A DNA stretch of 64,000 nt from positions 682,001 to 746,000 of the forward strand of contig JALUTQ010000026.1 in NCBI GenBank assembly GCA_032718865.1, in the 5' to 3' direction. Made by a program: the position numbers and the translations under genes. This document shows positions 55,371 to 64,000 of this stretch, piece after piece (within the stretch, counting starts at the first letter, position 1; each line of letters opens with the position of its first letter). The notes beneath the pieces were generated by a model, which made no database searches, was not told the DNA's origin, and saw only the letters and a program-made list of their open reading frames with translations. The DNA is from Tilletia caries (taxonomy: Eukaryota; Basidiomycota; Exobasidiomycetes; Tilletiales; Tilletiaceae).

Positions 55371-56524
55371 GCTCGCTGGTGTGCGTTGGTCTGATGATGG
55401 GGGTTGAGAGTGGTATGCAGAGAAGGAATTGGCTGGTAGGCACGAAGGTTGTATGAGGTGGGAATGCGTGATGGTGGTGGAAGGGAAGAGGGATGAGCTG
55501 GACGGGAGCGTTGGAGATGAGTAGAAGGTCAACGTATTTCGCCATGAGGGCTCATTCAATAGAGAAAATCGTGCCATGTCCTGCTCAGCGCGTTGCGAAT
55601 GTCTACCAACACGTAGACATGTTCAACCGTGGGCCATTTGTTTGTTAAGAAATTGGAGCATCGAAGAATGGAATGTGACTTGTGAGACCGCTTACCTAAC
55701 GCCGAACGACGATGGCAGGAAACAAACAAACCAGCAGGCGAAAGCTTTTTCGAGTTGGGTGAAGTGAGGATGGTCGATTGTTCCAAGGTGGCTCTCAAAA
55801 AGGAGCTGTCGCGATGGGTCGGAGACGTCGAGGAAGACGATAGATGGGGCCAACCTTTGATCTGAGGTGAACGATGAGTTTTGGAAGTGAAAGGCCAACA
55901 GGGACCGATATACTCACCTAAAAAAATTGCAGGGTGCAGCCTATAAGTATCGTAACAATGACGGGAGTCAGTGATAGGCAGCACTAGGACCCACCATCCG
56001 TCCCGAGAAGTCGTACAGGACATCGATCTGTCCCAGAACGAGACAGGTTCAAGGCCAGCTTCCAAGAGTAGCTGTGGCCAATGCCTCGCCGCTGCGACTC
56101 TTTGGCCCGCCTCTCTATACGCCTTACCTGGTTGAAACGTCATTCTCATAGTCGAGCGATCAGATCCTCCGGAGCTACCCGAACCTATTGGTCGTGGTTG
56201 CAGCTGATAGTATCCAACATTGGTACGCATGGTCTTTGTATCTGCCCCGCCTCCCTTTTGCTTTCCTCAGAGTGCCGGTTTCGCTGCCTCGCTTTGAGGG
56301 GCTGAACCGCTGAATGCCGTAAGTAAAGTCGTGAGTTCAGGAACCTAATAAGGGTGGATGAGCAATCGCGACCTTCGTCTTGATACTCACCGAAGCAACA
56401 AAGGTAAGCCACACAATGTGAAATTCGTCCGGAAGTGATGTCTTAGCTGTTCGTTAATCTTGGTCTCCATGCCCGTTAGCATCGAGAGTAGAGAGGCTAG
56501 GCGCCGGGCGGCGTTGCACGATAC
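55371..56524. other. Upstream region of family copy 3 with possible unresolved exons
   Basis: Bases 55371-55740 match the upstream region of copy 2 (24890-25254).  Farther up, a 224-codon minus-strand frame (55556-56230) crosses that conserved promoter region and is not convincing as a whole. Its first part (GKAYREAGQRVAAARHW, LEAGLEPVSFWDRSM) might be exonic and belong to the gene whose first exons are at 56525-56891. Confidence 0.3.
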
Positions 56525-56891
56525 CTAGCGATGGGCGTTTGGCAGAGTTTTCCACTCGACTCGCAACCAGAGAATTGAACAGTGGTGCGATACGTCGTTA
56601 CTCGAGCTCGTTCGCGGACGAGAAGCATCGGGGGCCAACGTCGCAAAGAGCGAGCGGAGGGGACTGGAAAGGGAGGCAGAGCAGAAATTCCATCGATGCG
56701 ACAGTTCCGATGCATGTCCTGTTGGATGGGAGAGTAAGGCTGAGTGGAGCGACTGCACGAAAGATAGTGGGGAGGCATGGCAATCGTACCTTCAGCAGGC
56801 GGACTGCCCATTCCGTTTGATAAGTCCTCTGCATCTTTAAAAGCACGGCCTTCTCCTGTTCAGATTGCATAGGTTCCGCCGCTGTCTTCAT
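56525..56891 (-). CDS. First two exons of a hypothetical gene (partial model)
   Basis: Exon 1 (56790-56891) starts with ATG and encodes EPMQSEQEKAVLLKMQRTY and TEWAVRLLK, ending in phase 0 at AAG/GTACGA. Exon 2 (56525-56718) follows a CAACAG acceptor and encodes a Pro/Arg-rich stretch ending phase 2 at AG/GTATCG. A third exon from about 56308 (after GGTTCAG) could continue the frame. No motif recognised; the charged helical first exon looks coding, the second less so. Confidence 0.3.
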
Positions 56892-57179
56892 GCCACGATA
56901 GGTCCACGTGGCGTGAGGGGAGTCCGAGGAGCAATGTGTTATGTGGGTTCCACTGTGTGTGTACCAGGACAGCTCCGTTCGAGGGGACGAAAAATTCTAA
57001 GGAATAGAATCCTAGGAGCATAAACAGAAGAAGAACATTCTGCTGCTGAAAGAAAGTCCTTTCAATTCCCCGAAGCGATTACTCGCTGGATCGACCTTCC
57101 GAAGTTATGTACATTCGAAATGCCATTTTCAATCAGATGAAACGGAGCGTAGCCAAGGCGGGTGTCGCCTTGAGCTATG

Positions 57180-57290
57180 TACCTCCCTGATCGCACTGCC
57201 TTCGCCCGACTGAGGTCCGAGGTCCGACTCGGGTACAGCCGACGGAACTTCCATGCTTCCGTTAACCGGTACACGACGCCCCGTCTCTAC
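57180..57290 (+). repeat. Dispersed repeat core, third occurrence
   Basis: CTGATCGCACTGCCTTCG, then a GACTCGGGTACAGCCGACGG core and AACCGGTACACGACGCC, matching the distal ends of the repeats at 33005-33620 and 60612-61290. The proximal part is missing. Confidence 0.5.
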
Positions 57291-57624
57291 CTGAAATAGC
57301 TCGATTAAATTCTCTCATTTGAATACATCTCTTTCCTGCTACATACACGTTCTTCATCATTGGTGCCACGAAGCGATTGACGCCCAACCACGCACAAACC
57401 ATGGCAAGGATGTGGTGCTGGCCATCCTCCTCAATCTCGGGGCTAAAGCTGCCGGCTTATGGTCCTCGACGGGGCGTAGTCCAGATAGTCCATGTTCCAA
57501 AGACCGTTTTTCATAGGCCGTCCGACTTCATCATCGCAGCTGCCTTGTTTCGAGTCAGGAAGGCTGATCGAAGGAAGCAGCATGGAGCTCAGAAACGCAA
57601 GCGAAAAATTAAGACAGCTAAAGG

Positions 57625-57632
57625 TATAAATA
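57625..57632 (+). promoter_or_regulatory. TATA box of secreted protein C
   Basis: TATAAATA, 132 bp upstream of the ATG at 57757. Confidence 0.6.
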
Positions 57633-57756
57633 CAGCTCAGCTGCCCGCTCTGATCCAAACCTTTCTCTCTCGTCCCCAGCAGATACATACCTCAACACCT
57701 CTTACAGATCGCGCCTTCTTTACCACACCTCAACCAACGTTCCCACCCAAGCCAGA

Positions 57757-58293
57757 ATGATCTACCCTCGCGCCTTCTTTCTCCTTCCTCACCTTCTGCT
57801 CCTGATCGCCACTGCCGTCCACTCCGCACCTGTTCCGGAGACGGACTGCCCTTCCTGTCCGGGCCTGCCTCTCCCGCGTGCTGTAAGTGCGCCGCTCATT
57901 CCCCCTGTCTCCAACCGCAAATTTGAGTTCTGACATCTACACCCCTATGATTTTCAGCTTGAGGTCCGTGGTGGAGTAAAGATCACGCCAGTGAGCCCAG
58001 CTGAAATGGAGAAGTTGGATCTGATTGATGAATTAAGTGAGTGCTCTGATCTCGACAGTCCGATCACGTACTGGAACTGACGTTGAGCACGGTCTTCCTG
58101 CTGTGTCCGCCGATCAGGGCAAATCCAACTCCAAAACCATGGCTATTGGCAGGAGCACAATACTTTGTTGGATGCATTCCAGCACGGTACTCTGCCGGAT
58201 GATGGTCTGATGCGCTTCAACCAACTGGTCGGATTGATCGGTCAAAACACAGCACGTTTAACTGAAATCAATGGGCGTCTCCTTCAGCTTTAG
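57757..58293 (+). CDS. Small secreted protein C (SAPVP family, 126 aa)
   Basis: Exons 57757-57882, 57958-58036 and 58118-58293 join in frame, with the family's phase-0 and phase-1 introns. The 22-residue signal peptide (MIYPRAFFLLPHLLLLIATA) precedes HSAPVPE; the next residues contain a CPSC pair. Exon 2 encodes LEVRGGVKITPVSPAEMEKL. Exon 3 encodes a Gln/Leu-rich helical tail (NTLLDAFQHGTLPDDGLMRF, RLTEINGRLLQL). The first exon alone is a 58-codon open frame, so it is easily missed. Secreted, function unknown. Confidence 0.8.
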
Positions 58294-59416
58294 GCGAATA
58301 CGCCGGCTGCTGAATGATGAATGCTCCGTCTCTCTCCGCTGAGAAGAGGTTCAGGAGTATCACATCACCACTTCCCTCTCCTCAATTGCATCCCCTGTCA
58401 ACTCCTTCCTCAAATCAGGCGTGCGCGAACGTTCCACGTTGCCCTGCCTTCAGTCTCAACGCTTTTCTCTTACCCGCCGTTCACGCCCAAAAACCTCTCT
58501 TCCGACTGCTCGTATCGTGTTTCGTTCTCACAATTCACAACGTTTACTTCATTTTTCCACTTCGTTGCTCAGCGTCAGCGTTTCGATGCGTCCTCGTTTC
58601 TCTGCGTCAGCGTGCAACCAGAAGCCGAGTCCATTGTGGCGGACGTCAGGCGGGCATGATGTGATGCGTGCGAGGAGTAATGCAGATGTTCAGCGTCCAG
58701 CCCCCTGCTTCGAGGGTGAGTTTAGACTCAAAATCGAGCACTTACTACTTACTACTTACTATTCATGCTTCATCAGCGAGGCGAAGTGCCGTAAATTTTG
58801 AAAAGCGTCAAGGCATGAGCGTCGCACTCGTGATCAGAGGGCACTCGCTGCGGTCGGTCTGGTCAAGCACGACTAGTCGCAACAACATTTTCCCGCTAGC
58901 TTTCCGGTGCAGCGGGGCGCTCGGAGAACAGTATGTGATTCATTCAGAAGCTTAAAGTAGTGGAGCTCGTCGTGGTAACATTCTGGCACATCTCCAAGGG
59001 TTATGACATGTATCAGCGGCGGCTTAGAGGCCGGGCCCGGCTTGCTCGACTCCAGCCTCGGCACGATCTGTCCCAACAGACATGACGGTGTTGCCTGATC
59101 TACCCTCCCGGTGAGATCAAGCGGGGCGATGAGTGGAACGACGAGACACCGGTGCGATAGCTGCAGCTTGCGCTTACACCATATGAGCAGAATTCGAATC
59201 ATTCAGCTTGCTTCACAGGGGACGCGTCGGATTGTAGCACGTTAAAGGGTGTATATACGTTTATACGTGCTGACTGCCAATAACATTGACCCAAGTTCCT
59301 GATCTCCTCACAATCAGACATATTCCATCAGATTCCTCACGCTTCACACCCTTCTTCACAGCTAGCTGCTGTGCATCTTCTTCCGTCTCACGCACTACCA
59401 CATCAATTTCAACACG
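58294..59416. other. Intergenic; no gene seen
   Basis: Short open frames only, with no recognisable motif. It contains a small TACTTACTAC-type repeat at 58741-58765. The last 170 bp are the promoter of secreted protein D. Confidence 0.45.
59252..59257 (+). promoter_or_regulatory. TATA box of secreted protein D
   Basis: TATATA within GGGTGTATATACG, 165 bp upstream of the ATG at 59417. Confidence 0.5.
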
Positions 59417-60000
59417 ATGCTTCAACATCGCTCTCTCCTCCTCCTCGTCTTTCTGCCCCTCCTCCTCCTCATAACCACAGTTGTCAGCTCTGCGCCTGTG
59501 CCCGACTCGATCTGCCCTCTTTGCGCCACTTTTCTTGAGCCATCCAGTGTGAGCACACCGATTGATACGCCTGATGATGGGATTCTTTTGATCGCTCAGC
59601 TTACATATTGCCTCGTAAAACTCAGCTTTACGTGCGCTCGGGGCCAGCAGTTCCACCGGATGATGCTGACGTTCTGCTGGAGATTTTCAGTGAGTGTTCA
59701 ATCTTTTGGAAAGCAACACTTCGGTTATCGATGCATCTGACTTCGAGTTGCCTCCCCTACCGTGTGCGCTGAGCAGGGATCCACTCGAACGACTGGGCAA
59801 ACCTCATCGCCGAGATGGAACGTCGAGGAGTCAAGTCTTTCGAAACTCTGCGTCCGGCTGCTCAAAGACGTATTCGACAGCTGCTGGCCGAGTCAAAGGG
59901 AGCTGTGGAACGGACACACCAGGTCGCGGAAGAGATCAATCGAGAGCGCACGCTGGCGGGCTTGGCCCCGCTCGAAATTCCCGTCCTTGAACACCTCTGA
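59417..60000 (+). CDS. Small secreted protein D (SAPVP family, 139 aa)
   Basis: Exons 59417-59548, 59626-59689 and 59777-60000 join in frame with phase-0 and phase-1 introns. The signal peptide (MLQHRSLLLLVFLPLLLLIT) is followed by TVVSSAPVPDSI and a CPLC pair, as in protein C. Exon 2 encodes LYVRSGPAVPPDDADVLLEI. Exon 3 is a charged helix-rich tail (ANLIAEMERRGVKSFE, RIRQLLAESKGAVERTHQV) ending APLEIPVLEHL. Bases of the first intron still resemble the first introns of genes A, B and E (GTGAG...CAGCTTACAT), evidence of common descent. Secreted, function unknown. Confidence 0.8.
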
Positions 60001-60611
60001 TGATGCCTTCGTTGTCCTGCCCGTTTAGAACTTCCTGAAAAGAAAAGAAGAAGAAAAACATTGACAAAAAAAAGTAGTGAAGCTTGTTTTGTTTCAGGGT
60101 GTGTGAGACGCTGTCCGCCACAGTTTCAACTCTCCCTCCTAACCTGCCCCATCTCCCTCCTCCCTTCCTTTCTTCCCCCGAATCAAAGGCTTCACATCGA
60201 ATGTCATCGCCTTTACACGTCGCTGCCTCGAAGAGCTTCGATCTTCTCAAGCACGAACACCACAAAGACAATTGGATCTTCGTTTCGCCATGATGTGCCT
60301 GACCACCTTGAAAGGCGACGCATTCTGAATGCTTCTACATTCTCATCTTCTTTTTCCTCTTTGCTCGTCATTCCTTCTTCTCTTCTCCTCTTCTGGGTCC
60401 TCCTCTGCACCCTCATTTTGATCACAGGTCCTTCCCTCTGAGTCATTCGACCACACGAGCGCGACCGATTGCGCGCTTGGACTCTCCGGGACGTGTAGCT
60501 TATGGCTCTCAGCTGCTGTGCATCTTCGCACCTTCCACTGATACATACGATTCCCAAAATCAATTAACACCTTCCACGGCTTCTTATCTCCAGCGCTTTC
60601 ACCCTTGTACA
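60001..60611. other. Intergenic; no gene seen
   Basis: 3' flank of secreted protein D, pyrimidine-rich in parts (60115-60180, 60340-60400), with short open frames only. Confidence 0.4.
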
Positions 60612-61290
60612 CACAGCTGCACACCCGCAGTCTCCCAGGTGGCTTCCGTCTGATGGCGACAATGAAGGAACATGGGAAAGACCCACTCCAGGTGGGTGGG
60701 CGCGGGCTCGATTACGTTCGTGCCGAGCGCGATCGTGGGTCGCCCTGGGCGGGCGGGACCACTGAGCGACGCAGGACCGAATGGTAAACGTACTACAAGC
60801 CGGCGCCAGAAGAAAGGAGAGTAGAGCATCGAGAAAAGCGTTGAGTGCAAACGCGGAGAGGAAAGAATAAACGTTCTGAGAAACGAAACGAGATGCGAGA
60901 ACGAGAAGAGGGTGCGGAGGGTGGAGAAAGAAAGCAAAGCAACTGAAGAGAAGGCAATGAACGTTCGTACACACTCGAGAGTGAGTAGGAAAGCGACGAG
61001 CGGTGAGAGTGCAAAGGGGGAGAAGATGGTGGACCAGTCCTGCGAGCTTCCTGCTGCGAAGGAAGGAAATTTGCAGGGCCTCGAAATGAGAATGAACGAG
61101 GCGGAGCGTTGCTCGATGCGTGTTGCCAGCAATCACCATCGAGTCAACTGGCTCCGATATTGCACCGCCGTCGACTCTCCCCACTGTCCGACTTGGGCGC
61201 AGCCGACGGATCGTCCGTGCGTCCGAAACCGGTACATACGCCGAGCAAATACGAGTATGCCGACCGAGTACTTGATACTTCTATCTGTAA
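60612..61290 (+). repeat. Dispersed repeat, copy 2 of the 33005-33620 family
   Basis: Shares in order AGCTGCACACCCGCAGTCT, GGTGGGTGGGCGCGGGC, GTCGCCCTGGGCGGGCGG, AAGCCGGCGCCA, GAAGAGGGTG, GACTTGGGCGCAGCCGACGG and AACCGGTACATACG with the copy at 33 kb. Several minus-strand frames are parallel in both (for example a segment ending DCGCAAV), but I could not build a gene. Confidence 0.6.
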
Positions 61291-61524
61291 CACGAAACTC
61301 TCTACTTATGAACTTTCCTTTCCCTTCTCTGCTCTCCACAATGTGTATACGCCGAGGGGATTAAATTGATCGAGTCACTGCATCCGCTCTCCTGCACATA
61401 CACACGCCGACCAAGTAACTCCCATCCCATACATGGTAAACTACGACGCCGGAACGTGTGTCAAGAAACCCTCGTTTGAGAGATTGCGACAATATCGTCC
61501 CAATCGTTGAGGCGTTGAGGTCGA

Positions 61525-62097
61525 TTACCGAGCTGAGCCGGGGTATTGAGCTTCGAGTTGCCGAATATGGCCAAAGAGTTGCGACGCTCGTAGCCTTGAA
61601 AGGTTTGCCTGCATACGCAGCCTCTGGATGCGCTCTTGAAGAAGCGGATGCAGCTCACCATCAGGGCGACCGCGTTGTATATACCAGATATCGGCTTGCG
61701 CATCGTTCACCTCTTCAACGTGCTGCACTACTCCACGTATACAGTAAAAGAGGTAGGCCAATGTTAGAAATTTATGATACTGAGTTCTTGCTTTCTCAAA
61801 GTTTGAGCACTCACCGTACTGCTGCCGCAAAGCATGAAGAAGCTCAACTATTTCTGGGACGAATCGTCCTGCGCGCGCACTGCGCAGCAAGCTGCATTTT
61901 CCCAAGCAACATGTCAGCTGGGCGATCAAAAAAATCTCAGCATCAGGAAAATTGGTCGATGTACTCACGCTATACGTCTGAGGCCGAGCGGCATACGAAG
62001 GGCTGATCAGGTCGGGAACAGGCACAGCGTTGGCAGCTGTGGTGACGACGAGGAAGGGGAGGAGGGGCAAGAAAAGAAGGAAGCGAGGGTGAAGCAT
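61525..62097 (-). CDS. Small secreted protein E (SAPVP family, 144 aa)
   Basis: Exons 61969-62097, 61815-61917 and 61525-61727 join in frame. The signal peptide (MLHPRFLLFLPLLPFLVVTT) precedes AANAVPVPDLI. Intron 1 is phase 0. I used the 51-nt form ending CGCCCAG because the acceptor used by the paralogs, 26 nt later, would give a stop; the first choice leaves an open frame through EIVELLHALRQQYG. Intron 2 is phase 1, as in the family. Exon 3 encodes a charged helical tail (HVEEVNDAQADIWYIQRG, ERIQRLRMQANLSRLRAS). A TATATATA stretch near 62259-62268 lies about 165 bp upstream. Secreted, function unknown. Confidence 0.7.
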   Translation of the reverse strand: MLHPRFLLFLPLLPFLVVTTAANAVPVPDLISPSYAARPQTYSVSTSTNFPDAEIFLIAQLTCCLGKCSLLRSARAGRFVPEIVELLHALRQQYGECSNFEKARTQYHKFLTLAYLFYCIRGVVQHVEEVNDAQADIWYIQRGRPDGELHPLLQERIQRLRMQANLSRLRASQLFGHIRQLEAQYPGSAR

Positions 62098-62258
62098 TGT
62101 CTTGAGATTGCGCGGTTGCGTGTGAGACAGCAGAATATGCGCAGCAAGTCGAGCTGTAGAAGGAGGAAAGGGTAAAGTTTGAAGTTTGATGGAGATGTGC
62201 AATTATGCTGATGAGGAGTGAGTGGGGGTTGAATCGGCATCATGGGCAGCAAATACGC

Positions 62259-62268
62259 ATATATATAT
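62259..62268 (-). promoter_or_regulatory. TATA box of secreted protein E
   Basis: An ATATATATAT run about 165 bp before the ATG at 62097 on the minus strand. Confidence 0.5.
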
Positions 62269-62890
62269 CCTGCATCAAGGGGAGGCTTCAAGTTCTCTCT
62301 CAACGAAGCTGGACGTGCACTGTTCCCATGGAAATGGAGGAGCAGTGGCGCCGATGGGACCCATGCTCGATCGTTCCTGGTCAACCCTCCAGCTCACTGG
62401 GAGCGCTGAAACACGAGTGCATGTGCACAGCAACGTATCGCGTCAAATTCAGCCTGAATGTTTTTAACTGACCACATTATCTGGGAGAAAGGAATATCCC
62501 AAGTTGTTGAGAAGCGTACGAATTTGGGCGCTGGGGTGTCCCAGAACTCATCGCAGAGCACAAACAAGCTCTGGCGATACCGTTTTTAAGCTGAGATCCA
62601 GGATACATAGCCTGCACCTTGAAGACCCTCTTTCTCAGAAGGCCCGTCGTTCATATGTACCTGTTCCGTCTCCGAGGCTCACCGCTCACTTATGAAGCGC
62701 TCGCAAAATGAAGCAAATACACCCCGAATACATAGCGAGGAGATGAGCGATTTTGTTCGAAATGCGGCTGCCATGTTCCTTTCGCAATCGTGTTGCATCA
62801 GTAGCGCAGTAGCGATTGGCTTCTTTCGAGAGATTCCGTCAGCCTCGGCGCTTGAATGGTTGAACGCAACAAACAACATGCCTGCGAGAC

Positions 62891-62931
62891 ATACTCAAGT
62901 CAGCTATTCGCATACTCAAGTCAGCTATTCG
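62891..62931. repeat. 21-bp tandem duplication
   Basis: ATACTCAAGTCAGCTATTCG occurs twice in direct succession, separated by one base. Confidence 0.85.
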
Positions 62932-63379
62932 AATAACAGGATCGTTCCGCAGGTCACTACGGTGCGAGAGGTCTTCAGCTTCCAGCAGTATGCAGACGAA
63001 TTCCTGTTTCCTCTTCTCTCCCATCAGACAGACTGACATGCCTTAACCAGCATCACCCGTACTTCCTCCTCATTCTTTTCTTCCATTTCTCTTCCTCTCT
63101 CCGCCTCGCTGCTGGCTGAAACTTCTCCCACCCGCTCTCGCTCAGAACAGGCACGGTGTTCACGGAACAATCATAGTACCGCGGCGGACAAAAGATACGC
63201 CACCATTCTCATGTCCTCTCAAAGGTCATCTGAACATCGGTAGTCTTGGAGAAGTATACCGGGGAGTCAGCCTATCTAAGGGAATAGTTCTGGGAAACCC
63301 ACAGTGAAGCATCATACACACTCATCCTACCTATCTCCTCCACGGTCTCACCAGCCACACGTCCCGAACTCGCCCAAAC

Positions 63380-63726
63380 ATGAACCTCAACGCCATCATT
63401 CTCTACCTCTCCCTGTGCATGAGCGCCACGCTCGCAACTTTTGTTGCGGCCATCCCGCAGCCTCGCGGAGTAAGTGTCAGCTCGACTTCATCGAGGTTCC
63501 GTTCTTTTGGCTGCGCGGACTGACGAGTTATCCCTTCTCCCGTGTCCCGTCTTCGTTTCTTTCTGTGTTCTTGCTTCTACTCTCTACTCTCTAGGGCCTC
63601 CCGTATGAGGAAGGAGACTGGAGAACCAGACCTGGATGCCCGCCTGTATTCGGAATCTCCCCTCGCGACCCTCGCAGGTCGCGTTTCTCGGACGAAGGCG
63701 CGATTCGAAATCCCATCGGACCTTGA
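63380..63726 (+). CDS. Small secreted protein F (73 aa)
   Basis: Two exons, 63380-63469 and 63595-63726, join in frame in phase 0. The first exon encodes a signal peptide (MNLNAIILYLSLCMSATLAT) followed by FVAAIPQPRG. The second encodes a short basic chain with one Cys (LPYEEGDWRTRPGCPPVFG, then DPRRSRFSDEGA), stopping at TGA 63724-63726. The phase-0 intron directly after the pro-like segment resembles the SAPVP family, but sequence similarity is weak and there is no third exon. A kex2-type site (PRRSR) could be processed. Function unknown. Confidence 0.55.
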
Positions 63727-64000
63727 CAATCACGTCGACGAGGATGTGTGCGGAGGTTGCGTTACGCCCGAAGCACGACCCGTGGCCTCCTTTTTCCACT
63801 TCCTCCCGACCTAGGACAAAGGATATCAGGAGTACCAGAGCAATCGCACCTTCCTTTCGAATCTCCTGCTGCCTGCGGATCCTGTTGTCCCAGCTGACGT
63901 CTACCGTCTACAACCTTTCCAGCTGCCTTCTCTTCTCATATCATTCCGAATAAAAACGTTCTGTTGACGCATCGATGCTGGCGACGAATTGTGAAAACGA
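63727..64000. other. 3' flank of secreted protein F; no gene seen
   Basis: Contains an AATAAA-like signal (GAATAAAAACG at about 63949-63959) consistent with the 3' end of the transcript. Confidence 0.35.

Larger units (their letters stand above)
62098..63379. other. Intergenic; no gene seen
   Basis: The first 170 bp form the promoter of secreted protein E. The remainder has short open frames only, plus a 21-bp tandem duplication at 62891-62931. The final part is the 5' region of secreted protein F. Confidence 0.4.

Noticed and set aside
55556..56230. A single 224-codon gene on the minus strand
   Set aside because: Its second half is the promoter region shared by two family copies, so it cannot be one coding exon; only its first part may be exonic.
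61458..62006. 182-codon plus-strand open frame
   Set aside because: It is antisense to secreted protein E, whose three exons, signal peptide and TATA box are on the minus strand.
1..64000. CRISPR arrays, bacterial operons, tRNA or rRNA genes
   Set aside because: The DNA is eukaryotic. I saw no regular spacer-repeat array and no convincing tRNA or rRNA structure by eye; a tRNAscan run would be needed to exclude tRNAs.

Overview
This window is fungal genomic DNA, most likely from a basidiomycete of the Agaricomycotina. The evidence is short GT-AG introns (about 45-115 nt) that interrupt nearly every gene, GC-rich codon use, Ty3/Gypsy and hAT elements, and many small secreted protein genes. I cannot name the species.

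Bases 1-30570 are a tandem segmental duplication swollen by transposons. Copy 2 (about 22311-30566) carries in order: the C-terminal lobe of a pepsin-like aspartic protease, a Ser-rich hypothetical gene (minus), a hypothetical gene of a local three-member family (plus), a small secreted protein gene (minus) and a multi-exon hypothetical gene (minus). Copy 1 (1-22310) has the same order but lost about 2.1 kb near base 1895 and took four insertions: a foldback-like element (3713-4460), a hAT transposon (4817-7394), and two Ty3/Gypsy elements (7984-14593 and 15145-21730). Copy 2 keeps the empty site for the foldback-like element and both Ty3/Gypsy elements. Several open frames in the duplicated and mobile DNA are broken by stops, and every one I could interpret fits a C-to-T type transition.

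Bases 30570-35400 hold accessory genes: a small gene with a NIMA-like kinase hinge, a TATA-driven cysteine-rich secreted peptide with 14 mature cysteines, a repeat shared with 60.6-61.3 kb, and a spliced hypothetical gene.

Bases 35408-52988 are a compact core block of intact conserved genes: a DUF1348/NTF2-like protein, a Gyp7-like TBC RabGAP, PIG-P (GPI anchor synthesis), a short-chain dehydrogenase-like protein, a membrane-anchored NYN-domain protein with LOTUS-like repeats, USB1 (U6 snRNA 3' processing) and cytosolic leucyl-tRNA synthetase. All exon sums are in frame.

Bases 53000-64000 are accessory again: a third, frameshifted copy of the hypothetical family and four more small secreted protein genes. 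Five secreted protein genes (at 3.5, 28.7, 57.8, 59.4 and 62.1 kb) share one architecture: a signal peptide followed by (A/V)PVP, a phase-0 first intron and a phase-1 second intron. Four of them have a TATA box 120-165 bp upstream of the ATG; the fifth has lost it.

The most unusual object is the first Ty3/Gypsy element. Its RNase H domain is split: the first catalytic Asp lies after the reverse transcriptase, while the remaining Glu and two Asp residues lie after the integrase, at the end of the polyprotein. The second Ty3/Gypsy element in the same window has the normal order and serves as a control.
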